Shown piece by piece: positions 27,470 through 37,363 of a stretch of 64,000 nt of DNA. Location of the stretch: contig NZ_AMZY02000005.1 in NCBI RefSeq assembly GCF_000330725.2, forward strand, positions 124,001 through 188,000, written 5' to 3'. Numbering within the stretch: position 1 is the first letter of the stretch; every line of letters begins with the position of its first letter. Source of the DNA: Mariniradius saccharolyticus AK6 (GTDB lineage: Bacteria > Bacteroidota > Bacteroidia > Cytophagales > Cyclobacteriaceae). The translations under genes and the position numbers were made by a program. The notes beneath the pieces are model-generated. The model ran no database searches. It worked only from the letters and a program-made list of their open reading frames with translations, and had not been told where the DNA came from.

Positions 27470-30082
27470 TTAGACCTCCACGGCCTCTACGTTTCGGAAA
27501 TAGACCTGATTGTCTGCATCCAACTCGACCAAAACAGCTGAGTCGTTTTTGATGTAGCCTGCCAAGATTTGCTTGGATAGCTCGTTGAGAATGAGTCGTT
27601 GGATGGTGCGTTTCAGCGGACGCGCTCCAAATGTCGGATCGAAACCGACTCTACCCAGGTAATCCAGAACCTCCTGGGTTGCTTCAATCTCGATATTGGA
27701 CTCGGCAAGCCGTTTTTGGATTTCCTTCCATTGGATATCGACGATTTGACGGATCACTTTTTGGTTGAGTGGCTCAAACATGATGGTCTCATCGATACGG
27801 TTGAGGAACTCAGGCCTCACGGATTTTTTGAGCAGTTCATAGACTTCTGTTTTTGTCTTTTCCATGATCTCTTCCTTGTTCCATTCTTCCATTTCGGCAA
27901 ACCGCTCTTGGATAAGATGTGAACCGATATTGGTCGTGAGGATGATGATCGTGTTTTTGAAATTGGCGACGCGACCCTTGTTGTCCGTGAGCCTTCCATC
28001 ATCCAATACCTGCAAAAGGATGTTGAAGACATCAGGGTGGGCTTTCTCGATTTCATCCAAAAGCACCACAGAATAAGGCTTCCTCCTGACCGCCTCGGTC
28101 AATTGCCCGCCCTCATCGTATCCCACGTATCCGGGAGGCGCTCCCACCAATCTACTCACGGCATGTCTTTCTTGATATTCAGACATGTCTATCCTTACCA
28201 TCGCATTTTCGTCGTTGAAGAGATATTCGGCTAGGGCTTTTGCAAGCTCAGTCTTACCAACACCGGTCGTACCCATGAAGATAAATGATCCAATTGGCCT
28301 TCTGGGATCCTGCAGCCCGGCCCTGCTTCGGCGCACTGCATCCGAAAGCGCCGCTATTGCTTCCCGTTGACCTGCCACACGTCTTCCCAACTCATCTTCC
28401 AAGTGGAGCAATTTTTCACGCTCACTTTGGATCATTTTAGATAGCGGAATTCCGGTCCATTTGGAAACTACTGAGGCGATGTCCTCATTGTCCACTTCTT
28501 CTTTTAGTAGCGGTGAGCCTTGCTGCATTTCTTCCAATTGGGCCTTGTAGCCTTCAAGCTTTTTCTCAGCTTCGACGATCTTTCCGTATCGGATTTCGGC
28601 GACTTTGCCAAAATCCCCGGCACGCTCGGCCTGCTCGGCTTCGAGTTTCAGCTTGTCAATGTGTTCTTTCTCCGTTCTGATTCCGGTGATCACTGCTTTC
28701 TCGCTTTCCCACTTGGCTTTTACACTTTGTCTTTTCTCGGAAAGTTCCGCAATTTCTTTGCTCAGGACAGCTTCCTTGTCTTTGTTATTTTCCCTGCGGA
28801 TAGCTTCCCGCTCGATTTCAAGCTGCATGATGCGACGGTTCAATTCGTCCAATTCCTGAGGAAGTGAGTCGATTTCCATCCGAAGCTTGGCAGCAGCCTC
28901 GTCCATCAAGTCGATGGCTTTGTCTGGAAGAAAACGGTCGGATATATACCGTTGGGAAAGTTCAACAGCTGCGATGACGGCATCATCCTTGATTCGCACA
29001 CCGTGGTGCAGCTCATATTTGTCCTTAATACCCCTGAGTATCGAAATGGCATCCGCAGCATCAGGCTCATCGACCATGACGGCTTGGAACCTTCGCTCAA
29101 GGGCTTTGTCTTTCTCAATGTACTTTTGATACTCCTTCAATGTAGTGGCGCCGATCGCGTGCAATTCCCCGCGAGCCAATGCAGGCTTAAGCAGGTTGGC
29201 AGCGTCCATAGCTCCTTCGCCGCCTCCGCCGGCACCGATAAGCGTATGGATCTCGTCGATGAAGAGGATAATTTCTCCATCCGAATCGGTCACTTCTTTG
29301 ATCACGGCTTTCAACCTTTCCTCAAACTCCCCTTTGTACTTGGCGCCGGCAACGAGCAAACCCATATCCAAAGAGATAAGTGTCTTGGATTTGAGGTTTT
29401 CGGGCACATCACCGCTTACGATTCTTTGGGCAAGTCCTTCCACGATGGCTGTCTTACCGACACCCGGCTCACCCAAAAGGATGGGGTTGTTTTTTGTCCT
29501 TCTTGCCAAAATCTGCAAGACCCGCCTGATTTCTTCATCACGGCCAATAACGGGGTCAATTTTTCCTTTCTTGGCGAGTTCATTGAGGTTCTTGGAATAT
29601 TTCTCCAAGGCTCTGTATTTGGATTCTGCGTTTTGATCTGTCACTTTGTTTCCTTTTCTAAGTTCTTTGATAGCTTCGGTCAGCGGCTTTTCAGAAATCC
29701 CCTGATCTTTCAACAGTTGCGAAATCCTGTCCGACCCCGCCAAAATTGCTAAAAACAAATGCTCAATGGCGACGAACTCATCTCCAAATGTCTTTAGGTA
29801 GTCTTTGGCTTTAGCAAGAACTTGGTTTGCCGCATTGGAAAGGTAAGGCTGCTGCCCTGTCACTTTCGGGTAGCTCCTGATGATTTCGTCCGTCTTTTGT
29901 TCGACGAAGGCCTTGTTGACCCCGAGTTTTTTGAAAATAAACCCGATCACGTTTTCGTCCTCAGAGAATATCCCCTTTAGCAAATGGGCGGGTTCTATGG
30001 CCTGTTGCTGTTGGGCCATCGCCAATTCCGCGGCCTTTTGGATCGCCTCTTGGGATTTTACTGTAAATTGATTGAAGTCCAT
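27470..30082 (-). CDS. clpB: ATP-dependent disaggregase ClpB
   Basis: Hexameric AAA+ chaperone that resolubilises aggregates with DnaK. It has 870 residues: an N-domain (about 1-145), NBD1 with [16 protein letters not shown], a coiled-coil middle domain (about 400-530), and NBD2 with [14 protein letters not shown] and [16 protein letters not shown]. An ATG at 30082 ([13 protein letters not shown]) is the family start. The open frame upstream adds 61 unrelated residues and is rejected. Confidence 0.97.
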   Translation of the reverse strand: MDFNQFTVKSQEAIQKAAELAMAQQQQAIEPAHLLKGIFSEDENVIGFIFKKLGVNKAFVEQKTDEIIRSYPKVTGQQPYLSNAANQVLAKAKDYLKTFGDEFVAIEHLFLAILAGSDRISQLLKDQGISEKPLTEAIKELRKGNKVTDQNAESKYRALEKYSKNLNELAKKGKIDPVIGRDEEIRRVLQILARRTKNNPILLGEPGVGKTAIVEGLAQRIVSGDVPENLKSKTLISLDMGLLVAGAKYKGEFEERLKAVIKEVTDSDGEIILFIDEIHTLIGAGGGGEGAMDAANLLKPALARGELHAIGATTLKEYQKYIEKDKALERRFQAVMVDEPDAADAISILRGIKDKYELHHGVRIKDDAVIAAVELSQRYISDRFLPDKAIDLMDEAAAKLRMEIDSLPQELDELNRRIMQLEIEREAIRRENNKDKEAVLSKEIAELSEKRQSVKAKWESEKAVITGIRTEKEHIDKLKLEAEQAERAGDFGKVAEIRYGKIVEAEKKLEGYKAQLEEMQQGSPLLKEEVDNEDIASVVSKWTGIPLSKMIQSEREKLLHLEDELGRRVAGQREAIAALSDAVRRSRAGLQDPRRPIGSFIFMGTTGVGKTELAKALAEYLFNDENAMVRIDMSEYQERHAVSRLVGAPPGYVGYDEGGQLTEAVRRKPYSVVLLDEIEKAHPDVFNILLQVLDDGRLTDNKGRVANFKNTIIILTTNIGSHLIQERFAEMEEWNKEEIMEKTKTEVYELLKKSVRPEFLNRIDETIMFEPLNQKVIRQIVDIQWKEIQKRLAESNIEIEATQEVLDYLGRVGFDPTFGARPLKRTIQRLILNELSKQILAGYIKNDSAVLVELDADNQVYFRNVEAVEV

Positions 30083-30512
30083 GTTGTTAGTTGGTTTTGG
30101 TTTTTCTCTTAGTCTCGTTTTGACACCTATCGGCAAAATTCCAACCAAGCATATTTTTCGGAATTTTTGTCTGCTTTTCAGCGAAAACCCCCACGATTCG
30201 AGACTTTTTGACAGAGAAAAATAAGGATCATTGGACCAAAATTTGTCTGGGAATCCCACGCTCACTACTATGAGAAAAATAGATGTGAATTGATTGACGC
30301 GGTTGTAGGATTTTCACCTAGCGATCTAAGCAAATAAACGAAACAATATGCGTTTGTCAGCCGTCCAAAACAGCCTTCGACGGAGATAGTATTTTGATTT
30401 TTAATAATTTACCCCAATAAAATTTTTTATTCCGTACATAAATATTTTATTTTTACTTTGCTTAATCGAACTTACCCAGAAACTAGCATTGAATCCCTAG
30501 GAACCGCCTTCT
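30083..30512. other. Divergent regulatory region between clpB and the hybrid kinase
   Basis: 430 bp without a gene. The half next to the kinase is very AT-rich. I found no CIRCE-type inverted repeat and no sigma32-like box for clpB. TTACTTTG just before the kinase is one base off the Bacteroidota -7 consensus but lacks an upstream TTG. Promoters for both genes must lie here. Confidence 0.5.
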
Positions 30513-33500
30513 ATGAACCTTCAGTTTTACTTTAATCCATTTTCAATACCAATATTTTTCACTGCCCTCGTTTTTCTGTTTCTTTTGAGAATTTCGTTTT
30601 CGAAGGACTTCAAGTTAGACGATCGATATTTTTCGCTGCTGATGCTCAGCTGTTTCCTTTATTCGTTTTTTTATGCCATTGAGCTCCTGGGGGTCAATGC
30701 TGACACAATTAGGCTATTTTATTACTTGGAATTCATCGGCGGGGTATTTGTCGCGCCATTTCTATTCCTATTTGTACTTAGGTACTCGGACCAAACGCAA
30801 CTCATCAACAAATTTCTCGAGCGGCTTCTTTTTGCTTGTTCTGCCTTTTTCTTGGCAATGGTATTGACAAACGAATCGCATGGACTGTTTTATGGGAGTG
30901 TCTCGGCTCAGAACAACGGCTACTTTTTGGCCGTGGAGTTGGAGAAAGGAATATTCCACTGGCTCTATGCCTCATACAACTCACTCCTCATCATAGCTGC
31001 CAATATCCTGTTGGTCAGGATGCTTTTTTCGGTCCCCGACCTTTACAAAGGTCAAGTATTGATCATGCTTTTTGGCACATTGATCCCTTGGCTGGCCTAT
31101 ATTCTCGTAGTATTTGGAAATTATCCCTTTGGGCTCGATCCAGTTCCTTTCTTTTTGGCAGTCAGCGCAATTGTGCTCTTTTGGGCACTTTACAAGTATC
31201 GTCTGTTCAGGACTAATCCTATCGCGTTCAAGACAATTTTTGAGAATATCTCTGACGGGATCATCATTTTCGACCGACTGGGTGATGTGGTTGCCCTCAA
31301 TCTGACAGCAAAAAAATTCTTCCAGGACACAGGTATCCAAAGCCCCTCCAATAAGTCCGATTTGGCAAAGTTCCAGGATGACCTGTCGGACTTGGTAAAC
31401 GGAACCAAAGCCACCATCGAAATCGAGGACAAGATCTCCGAAAAGTCATACGTCGTCTATCTCCGAACAATAAACGGTGAACATCCCGATGGAGACAATT
31501 TCCAGTATCTGATTATAAGGGATATCTCCGAACAAAAGGCCACGGAAGTCCTCATTAAGGCCAATGAGGAAAAAATGCAGCACGTCAATCAAGACCTGCT
31601 GCGAAAGGAAAAGATGTTGACATCGATCGCCTTTGCAACGAAGGAGCTCCTTTCCAACCAAGACTTTGAAATTGCCACACAAAAGGCAATTACCTTGATT
31701 GGCGATGGTGCCGGCGCAGATCGGGCTTATTTATTCGAAAACCGAATTGATGAAAACGAGAATATCCTAAGTTCCCAAAGATTTGAATGGAGCGCATTGG
31801 GAGTACCGCCAGAAATTGATAATCCAAACCTTAAGGACCTTCCCATCGGGATGTTTGGAAGGGCTGCCGAAAACTTCCTTCAGAATAATTCATTTCACGG
31901 TATCGTATCCCAAATGGACGAGGATCCGGAGCTGAAAGAATTGTTTCAAAGCCAAGATATCCTTTCAGTCCTTTTGATTCCAATTTATGTAGAAGACCAT
32001 TTCTGGGGATTTGTAGGATTTGATGACTGCACCAATGAAAGGCATTGGAGCGATGCCGAAACCGCATTGCTTATCTCTTTTGCGGACAGTATTTCAAATG
32101 CAATAGAGCGGAAAAACATGGAGAAGAACTTGATCTTCTCCATGGAACAAGCAAAAGAGGCAAGTGTGGCGAAATCAGAATTTCTTGCCAACATGAGCCA
32201 CGAAATCAGAACCCCGCTCAACGGTGTGATAGGTTTCTCGGACCTGTTGATGAAAACAAACTTGGAGGATAACCAAAAAGGATACCTGAAATCCATCATC
32301 CAATCCGGCAACCTATTGTTGGGCTTGATCAATGACATTCTGGATTTCTCCAAAATTGAAGCCGGCAAACTGGAACTTAGCCAAGAATGGTTCAATGTCC
32401 GGGACGTGGCCGCCGAAACCTTGAAAATTATTCAGCCTGTTGTCGACGAAAAGAAACTTCAACTTCAGCTCAATGTAAATACCGATGTGCCAAAATTTGT
32501 ACAGGGCGACCTGACGAGAATCAAACAAATCCTGATCAACCTGCTCAGCAATGCCGGAAAATTCACACACGAAGGCAAAATTGCGATGGAAATTTCCGTA
32601 GACAATCTACGCTCCAGTGCAACCAAAAAGGCATTGATCTTCTCAGTGATAGATACTGGAATCGGTATTTCCAAGGAAAAACAACAAACTATCTTCGAGG
32701 CTTTTGCTCAGGAAGATACTTCAACTACCCGAAAATACGGAGGCACTGGGCTTGGGCTCACAATCTGCAGCAAATTGCTCGAATTGATGAAAAGCAAGCT
32801 GGAACTTGAGACCGAAGTTGGACAAGGTAGTACTTTCTTTTTCACGTTGGAATTACCGTTTGCGGAGCAAATAGAGGAACCGACTTTAGAAGTTTCACCG
32901 GCGATTATCGTGGAACGGGAAGAAAAGGAAACGCCGGCGTCAAAGGGCACTTACAAGGTATTGTTGGTAGATGACAACCCAGTCAATATGCTGTTGGCGA
33001 AGTCCATTGTCAAAAAACTCCTTCCTTCCAGCGAAATCTCCGAAGCTTACAATGGTGCAGAAGCCGTTACCCAATACAAAAGGGAGGTTCCTGATATCAT
33101 CTTTATGGATATCCAAATGCCTGAGGTGAGCGGCTATGAGGCAACCAAACAAATCAGAGTTCTAGAACAAGACCGACATACACCAATCGTGGCACTAACT
33201 GCCGGTACTGTCAAAGGGGAATATGATCGTTGTATCGAGGCAGGCATGGACGACTATCTGAGCAAGCCTGTTTTGGTATCGGATATTGCGGGGATGATCG
33301 AGAAATATCTCGGATCGCAGCCGATAGAGGAACAAGGAGAAGCGATTTCCTCAAAATTTGACGAGTATAAAAAATCAGATCCGGAATTTTTCAGGGAATT
33401 GGTGGAAGTAAGTATCTCCAACATTTCAAAACTCAAATCCGCACTGCAACATCACTTTGATCAAGGCGACCTCAAAGGCGTGAAGCAAACTGGACACGCA

Positions 33501-33662
33501 CTCAAGGGCGTGGGATTGAACCTGGATTTTCAGGGCCTTGTCCAAGCGGCTGGAGACGCGGAAAGATTGACGGAAATCACATTGTCCACGGCACCGCTTG
33601 TCAATGCAACAATCGAGGAGGCGAATAGGATTTTGGCATTACTGGAGAAGGAAATCAAATAG
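30513..33662 (+). CDS. Hybrid sensor histidine kinase with receiver and HPt domains
   Basis: A 1049-residue membrane phosphorelay protein. Residues 1-230 are a seven-helix N-terminal sensor (histidine kinase 7TM type). About 240-345 is a PAS domain, 365-535 a GAF domain, 555-625 HisKA with His563 in MSHEIRTPLNG, and 660-785 the ATPase with NLLSNAGKF, DTGIGIS and GGTGLGLT. About 815-935 is a receiver with Asp866 and Lys918, and 950-1049 is an HPt domain with His995 in GHALKG. All phosphotransfer residues are present, so a full His-Asp-His relay is encoded. The final output regulator is not adjacent. Confidence 0.93.
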   Translation: MNLQFYFNPFSIPIFFTALVFLFLLRISFSKDFKLDDRYFSLLMLSCFLYSFFYAIELLGVNADTIRLFYYLEFIGGVFVAPFLFLFVLRYSDQTQLINKFLERLLFACSAFFLAMVLTNESHGLFYGSVSAQNNGYFLAVELEKGIFHWLYASYNSLLIIAANILLVRMLFSVPDLYKGQVLIMLFGTLIPWLAYILVVFGNYPFGLDPVPFFLAVSAIVLFWALYKYRLFRTNPIAFKTIFENISDGIIIFDRLGDVVALNLTAKKFFQDTGIQSPSNKSDLAKFQDDLSDLVNGTKATIEIEDKISEKSYVVYLRTINGEHPDGDNFQYLIIRDISEQKATEVLIKANEEKMQHVNQDLLRKEKMLTSIAFATKELLSNQDFEIATQKAITLIGDGAGADRAYLFENRIDENENILSSQRFEWSALGVPPEIDNPNLKDLPIGMFGRAAENFLQNNSFHGIVSQMDEDPELKELFQSQDILSVLLIPIYVEDHFWGFVGFDDCTNERHWSDAETALLISFADSISNAIERKNMEKNLIFSMEQAKEASVAKSEFLANMSHEIRTPLNGVIGFSDLLMKTNLEDNQKGYLKSIIQSGNLLLGLINDILDFSKIEAGKLELSQEWFNVRDVAAETLKIIQPVVDEKKLQLQLNVNTDVPKFVQGDLTRIKQILINLLSNAGKFTHEGKIAMEISVDNLRSSATKKALIFSVIDTGIGISKEKQQTIFEAFAQEDTSTTRKYGGTGLGLTICSKLLELMKSKLELETEVGQGSTFFFTLELPFAEQIEEPTLEVSPAIIVEREEKETPASKGTYKVLLVDDNPVNMLLAKSIVKKLLPSSEISEAYNGAEAVTQYKREVPDIIFMDIQMPEVSGYEATKQIRVLEQDRHTPIVALTAGTVKGEYDRCIEAGMDDYLSKPVLVSDIAGMIEKYLGSQPIEEQGEAISSKFDEYKKSDPEFFRELVEVSISNISKLKSALQHHFDQGDLKGVKQTGHALKGVGLNLDFQGLVQAAGDAERLTEITLSTAPLVNATIEEANRILALLEKEIK

Positions 33663-33736
33663 GATAGCGAATTAGAATCATTGGCTGGCCTGCTTGTCCC
33701 ACCGAAAGCGAGTCAGGGCAATGATCGGGTTTGATT

Positions 33737-34750
33737 TCAAAAAAGCAATACCGCGCCTATGCCATCCCTATCAGGGAAGGTGACTTTTTCGGGACTGATG
33801 CTAACCCCCGCGGCAATGTCCTTAGCAAGCAACATCGCCCCGTCCATATCGACATAATCCAACAACGGGGCAATATGGGCAATCGCACTGATCCCAACCG
33901 AAGACTCCGTCATACAGCCCACCATCGTCTTCATTCCCAAGCTTTTGGCATGGTGGATCATCCTGAGGGCAGGCGTTATACCCCCCGCTTTGACGAGTTT
34001 GATATTGATTCCATGAAATAGTCCCTGGCATTTGGCGACGTCTGATTCCACGATACAGCTTTCGTCCGCCATCACTGGGAGCTTGGAGTATCTATATACC
34101 TCTTTCATCCCAGCCAAATCATCCTTGCCAAGCGGCTGTTCCATAAATTCCACACCCAATTTGGCCAGTTCTTCCGAATTCCGAATGGCCTGTTCAGCAG
34201 TCCAGGCACAGTTTGCATCGATTCGAAATACAGCGTCGGTGTGTTTTCTCAGTTCCCGAATGATCTCCAAATCATGGTCTGTACCCAATTTAATCTTGTA
34301 AAGCGGCCAGTCCACTTCCTTCATTTTGGCTACCATTTTCTCAACCGTATCGATTCCGATCGTGTAATTGGTGACAGGAATATTGGAGGGGTCAAGTCGG
34401 AGGTACTCATATAGTTTTTTGCCCCGCTTCTTGGTAAATATATCCCAAGCAGCCATATCCAAGGCGCATTGGGCAAAGGGATTGCTTTCAAAAATATTCT
34501 TCCCCATTTCCCAAAGTTGTTCGGGACTTTGCCAGGCGCCATTTTCTACCAAATCCCTACTCGCCTCAAGGCGCTCGGTGATGTTCTCCGCGGTCATGCC
34601 GTAGAAAGGATTGGTGGTCGTCTCCCCGAGTCCAAAAAATTTCCCGTCTTCCAGTTTCACGATGACAGTATCTTGAACATCACGGCTTTGGTGGGCGATG
34701 GTAAACGTGTGCTTCAGCGGCAGGTCTTTGACGAAATAGGTGAGCTTCAT
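33737..34750 (-). CDS. Enolase-superfamily dipeptide epimerase
   Basis: A 337-residue muconate-lactonizing-type enolase superfamily enzyme, probably an L-Ala-D/L-Glu or related dipeptide epimerase. The catalytic KxK is in YKIKLG, and the metal ligands are RIDANCAW (Asp), FMEQP (Glu) and MADES (Asp). The second catalytic Lys is in KLVKAGG. No signal peptide is seen, so it is cytosolic. It is divergent from a secreted M14 carboxypeptidase, a pairing that would fit murein-peptide or dipeptide use. The start at 34750 replaces an in-frame TTG three codons upstream. Confidence 0.85.
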   Translation of the reverse strand: MKLTYFVKDLPLKHTFTIAHQSRDVQDTVIVKLEDGKFFGLGETTTNPFYGMTAENITERLEASRDLVENGAWQSPEQLWEMGKNIFESNPFAQCALDMAAWDIFTKKRGKKLYEYLRLDPSNIPVTNYTIGIDTVEKMVAKMKEVDWPLYKIKLGTDHDLEIIRELRKHTDAVFRIDANCAWTAEQAIRNSEELAKLGVEFMEQPLGKDDLAGMKEVYRYSKLPVMADESCIVESDVAKCQGLFHGINIKLVKAGGITPALRMIHHAKSLGMKTMVGCMTESSVGISAIAHIAPLLDYVDMDGAMLLAKDIAAGVSISPEKVTFPDRDGIGAVLLF

Positions 34751-34790
34751 TGGAGGCAATTTGCGGGTAAAAGTAAATTTATTTTCCTGT

Positions 34791-34807
34791 CTAAGTTTAT
34801 AACTTAG
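34791..34807. promoter_or_regulatory. 17-bp perfect palindrome in a divergent promoter region
   Basis: CTAAGTT-TAT-AACTTAG lies in the 75 bp between the epimerase and the carboxypeptidase, 19 bp before the latter's ATG. Its position fits an operator or a cruciform-prone promoter element; it also contains TAAGTTTA, close to the -7 consensus. Low-complexity AT sequence makes chance possible. Confidence 0.4.
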
Positions 34808-34825
34808 CCGAAAATAAACACCGCC

Positions 34826-36316
34826 ATGACCGCTCTATATTTCCAACAAAGGATTCTTTTTTTCGCCTTAGTGATAATCACCATTTCATTCGCACCAGCC
34901 TGTCGCGCTTCAGGTATTGCTGAAAAACCGTCGAACCCATCGAGACTGGAACAAGCCTACGAGCGCTACAAAGAGGCATCAATTTCCGAAAGGAGATTCA
35001 AGTACGATTCGGTCATCGGACTTGTCACGGCGAGAAAGGGAAACTTCGAAGTACAACCAGTCGGAAAGTCCGTCGAGGGAAAAAACGTGTACCAAATGAC
35101 AACCGGCACAGGCAAAACCAAAGTGATGCTTTGGTCCCAGATGCACGGCAACGAAAGCACTGCGACCATGGCCCTGTTTGACATTTTCAATTTTCTGGAA
35201 GGAAAAAATGACGGCTTTGATGACATCAGGAACACCCTGCTGAGTAAACTGACGCTAAGATTTATCCCGATGGTCAATCCAGACGGAATGGACCAATGGA
35301 TCAGAAGAAATGCTCTTGATATAGATTTGAATCGGGATGCACTTGCGTTGGCGTCGCCGGAAGCCGTTTTGTTGAAAAATGCAAGAGATGAGTTTTCTCC
35401 GGAATTTGGATTCAATCTCCACGACCAGCAGATCTATTATACGGCTGGAGAGACTCGAACACCTGCCACGATTTCAGTATTGGCACCGGCTTACAATTTT
35501 GAAACAGAAGTAAATGACGTCCGAAAAAGGGCCATGCAGGTGATCGTCGGCATGAACAAGATGATGCAGGAAGTAGCTCCCGGTCACGTCGGCAAATACG
35601 ACGACGCCTTCGAGCCCAGGGCGTTTGGCGACAATTTCCAGAAATGGGGCACAAGTACCATCCTGATTGAGTCCGGTGGCTATCCAAACGATCCAGAGAA
35701 GCAGCAAATCCGCAAACTCAACTTCATGATCATGCTTCATGCCTTGCTGGAAATTGCGGAGCAAAAATATACTTCCTACAGCTTGGATGACTACTACAGC
35801 ATCCCGGACAATGCCACCCGCCTGATGGACTTGATTGTCCGAAACCTGAGAATGAAATATGCAGACTATAAATACAAAGTGGACATTGGCGTGAGAAGGA
35901 GGGAAACGGACGCGAATGGATCATTTTTCGTAACGGGCGCGATCGACGATTTGGGTGATCTGTCGATATTCTACGGCTATGAAGAGTTGGATGCGAGTGG
36001 TCTTGAGATTGTCGAAGGCAAGGTCTATGAAAAGGAATTTGCAAAAGTCTCCGACATCACTCCTGACGAAGCCTTAGAACTATTGAACGCCGGATACCTT
36101 GCGGTAAAAGTCCAAGAAGCTCAGGAAAGGGAACTGCACAATCTCCCGATTTGGATCCTAAAGACAGCTAAGACCTACCCCAAAGGACTCAGAACTGGAA
36201 ACAACCCAAGTTTTTTCCTGGCTGAAAACGGCAAACTGAAATATGCGATCGTCAATGGCTACCTGATCGACCTCCAAAAACCTTCCCAAACAAAATGGAT
36301 GATGCGGGTGATGTAA
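34826..36316 (+). CDS. Secreted M14 zinc carboxypeptidase-like peptidase
   Basis: A 496-residue protein with an N-terminal signal segment (hydrophobic, about 10-27). The zinc site is His107-x2-Glu110 (MHGNES) with His199 (NLHDQQ), and the general base is probably Glu282 in ILIESGGY. The substrate-binding region NPDGMDQWIRRNALDIDLNRD is typical of M14. The C-terminal 180 residues are not peptidase and may be a beta-rich accessory domain. Likely periplasmic, acting on peptides or murein peptides. Confidence 0.85.
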   Translation: MTALYFQQRILFFALVIITISFAPACRASGIAEKPSNPSRLEQAYERYKEASISERRFKYDSVIGLVTARKGNFEVQPVGKSVEGKNVYQMTTGTGKTKVMLWSQMHGNESTATMALFDIFNFLEGKNDGFDDIRNTLLSKLTLRFIPMVNPDGMDQWIRRNALDIDLNRDALALASPEAVLLKNARDEFSPEFGFNLHDQQIYYTAGETRTPATISVLAPAYNFETEVNDVRKRAMQVIVGMNKMMQEVAPGHVGKYDDAFEPRAFGDNFQKWGTSTILIESGGYPNDPEKQQIRKLNFMIMLHALLEIAEQKYTSYSLDDYYSIPDNATRLMDLIVRNLRMKYADYKYKVDIGVRRRETDANGSFFVTGAIDDLGDLSIFYGYEELDASGLEIVEGKVYEKEFAKVSDITPDEALELLNAGYLAVKVQEAQERELHNLPIWILKTAKTYPKGLRTGNNPSFFLAENGKLKYAIVNGYLIDLQKPSQTKWMMRVM

Positions 36317-36344
36317 ATGTCCTTTTCCAACCCAGTAAAAAAAT

Positions 36345-36382
36345 AAGAGGGGCAAAAAGTAGAACTATTGCCCCTCATTTTA
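36345..36382 (+). terminator. Terminator after the M14 peptidase
   Basis: GAGGGGCAA (36347-36355) pairs with TTGCCCCTC (36368-36376) around a 12-nt loop, followed by a weak ATTTTAT tail. A second hairpin (CCGTGG / CCACGG arms at 36393 and 36428) follows without a T run. Confidence 0.65.
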
Positions 36383-36442
36383 TATCAAAAAACCGTGGAA
36401 AAATTCAAATCTGATGATTCAAATTTACCACGGCGCATAGTC

Positions 36443-36469
36443 AAAAAAAATACCCTGTTTAGGGTATTT
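36443..36469 (-). terminator. Terminator after the transglutaminase-like gene
   Basis: The 9-bp stem AAATACCCT / AGGGTATTT with a GTTT loop (36448-36469) is followed on the minus strand by a T run. It starts 2 nt after the stop codon of the gene ending at 36471. Confidence 0.8.
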
Positions 36470-36470
36470 T

Positions 36471-37259
36471 TCATTCATTTTCGGCAAGAATGCGGTGATT
36501 TTTAAGCAAATTTTCCATCGCTAACACACGATCACAAGGATAATACCTCTTTGCCTCATCCAGCTGTTCGATTGCATCAGTTAGGTTTCCCTCGTTGTTG
36601 TAAAATATCGCCCGGTTGAAATGCTCAAGCCCTTTGAGTTGGGAAATCGAAATCTCCCGATAAATGGATGGATTAAGGATCGACTCTAGTTCCCTGAGTC
36701 TCGGGTTCAGGTTTAGGTTTGGGGTTTTGTCAGGCCCAAATACACTCAGATAGTTTTTTACTTCTGCAGAGCCCGAGATAAATCCATCTATACCTCCGGT
36801 ACTTTCCAGAATGATTTCTTCTCCCCCTTGTTCTACAATGACAAACACATGATGGGAAGTCTCCATGATGCTGTATGGGATTTCAAATCGATCGAGCAGA
36901 GACGCTAGCAATAACGATCCCGATACACAATCAAACTTACCCTCCTGCATCACATCCTCCAACAGGGAATATTGCTGATATTCTTCCAATAGATACATCT
37001 CAGTCCGGTAATACAGAGACTTGAGAAATCGGGGATGTCCTTTATACTTTTTGTAGTCCTTTCCCAACTTAGTCACCAACTTCCGAAAAAGCGCATGGCT
37101 TTGCTCCCATTGCGATACAAAGTCGAATGAAGAAAAATCCTCAACGGGTACGTTACTCGGCTTATTTTGGGCGACCCAGTCAGCAGCTCCAAGGGCTCGG
37201 GTTTGATGGCTTTCTATGAGACCGAAAAACAAAAGGAATGAAATGAGATAGGCTTTCAT
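36471..37259 (-). CDS. Secreted transglutaminase-like protein with C-terminal TPR
   Basis: A 262-residue protein with an N-terminal signal peptide (about 1-23). The middle resembles the transglutaminase-like/papain fold core: GKFDCVSGSLLLASLL with Cys111 at a helix start, HHVFV (His136/137) and ILESTGG (Glu152), the order Cys-His-acid expected of the catalytic triad. The C-terminus has a single TPR-like helix pair (FNRAIFYNNEGNLTDAIEQLDEA). Catalysis may be protease-like or crosslinking. The promoter carries a 46-bp nested palindrome. Confidence 0.65.
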   Translation of the reverse strand: MKAYLISFLLFFGLIESHQTRALGAADWVAQNKPSNVPVEDFSSFDFVSQWEQSHALFRKLVTKLGKDYKKYKGHPRFLKSLYYRTEMYLLEEYQQYSLLEDVMQEGKFDCVSGSLLLASLLDRFEIPYSIMETSHHVFVIVEQGGEEIILESTGGIDGFISGSAEVKNYLSVFGPDKTPNLNLNPRLRELESILNPSIYREISISQLKGLEHFNRAIFYNNEGNLTDAIEQLDEAKRYYPCDRVLAMENLLKNHRILAENE

Positions 37260-37261
37260 AC

Positions 37262-37307
37262 CAATGTTAATTTATTGTTAAGTAAACTTAACCGTTTATT
37301 AACATTG
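37262..37307. promoter_or_regulatory. 46-bp nested palindrome at a promoter
   Basis: The outer arms CAATGTTAAT (37262-37271) and ATTAACATTG (37298-37307) flank the inner arms GTTAAGT (37277-37283) and ACTTAAC (37286-37292). The gaps are exactly 5 bp on both sides and the centre is AA. The element lies just upstream of the transglutaminase-like gene and covers its putative -7 box. The symmetry suggests a binding site for a dimer or tetramer. Confidence 0.6.
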
Positions 37308-37313
37308 ATGCAA
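37283..37313 (-). promoter_or_regulatory. Candidate promoter of the transglutaminase-like gene
   Basis: On the minus strand TTG (37313-37311) is followed after 20 bp by TAAGTTTA (37290-37283), one base off TAnnTTTG. Initiation would fall about 15 nt before the ATG at 37259, inside the nested palindrome. Confidence 0.4.
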
Positions 37314-37314
37314 C

Positions 37315-37345
37315 AAAAAAGCCTCTGAAATTCAGAGGCTTTTTT
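37315..37345. terminator. Bidirectional terminator
   Basis: AAAAAAGCCTCTGAA and TTCAGAGGCTTTTTT form a perfect symmetric hairpin with A and T tracts on both sides. It lies 18 bp after the TonB receptor stop (minus strand) and just upstream of the next minus-strand promoter, so it separates the two transcription units. Confidence 0.85.
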
Positions 37346-37363
37346 GGCAGTATCTAAATCAGA

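Noticed and set aside
28952-29752. Long plus-strand frame opposite clpB
   Set aside because: It is a shadow of clpB; codon pattern and conservation belong to the minus strand.
30083-30265. 61-residue N-terminal extension of clpB
   Set aside because: The extension has no similarity to ClpB N-domains; the ATG at 30082 matches the family start.
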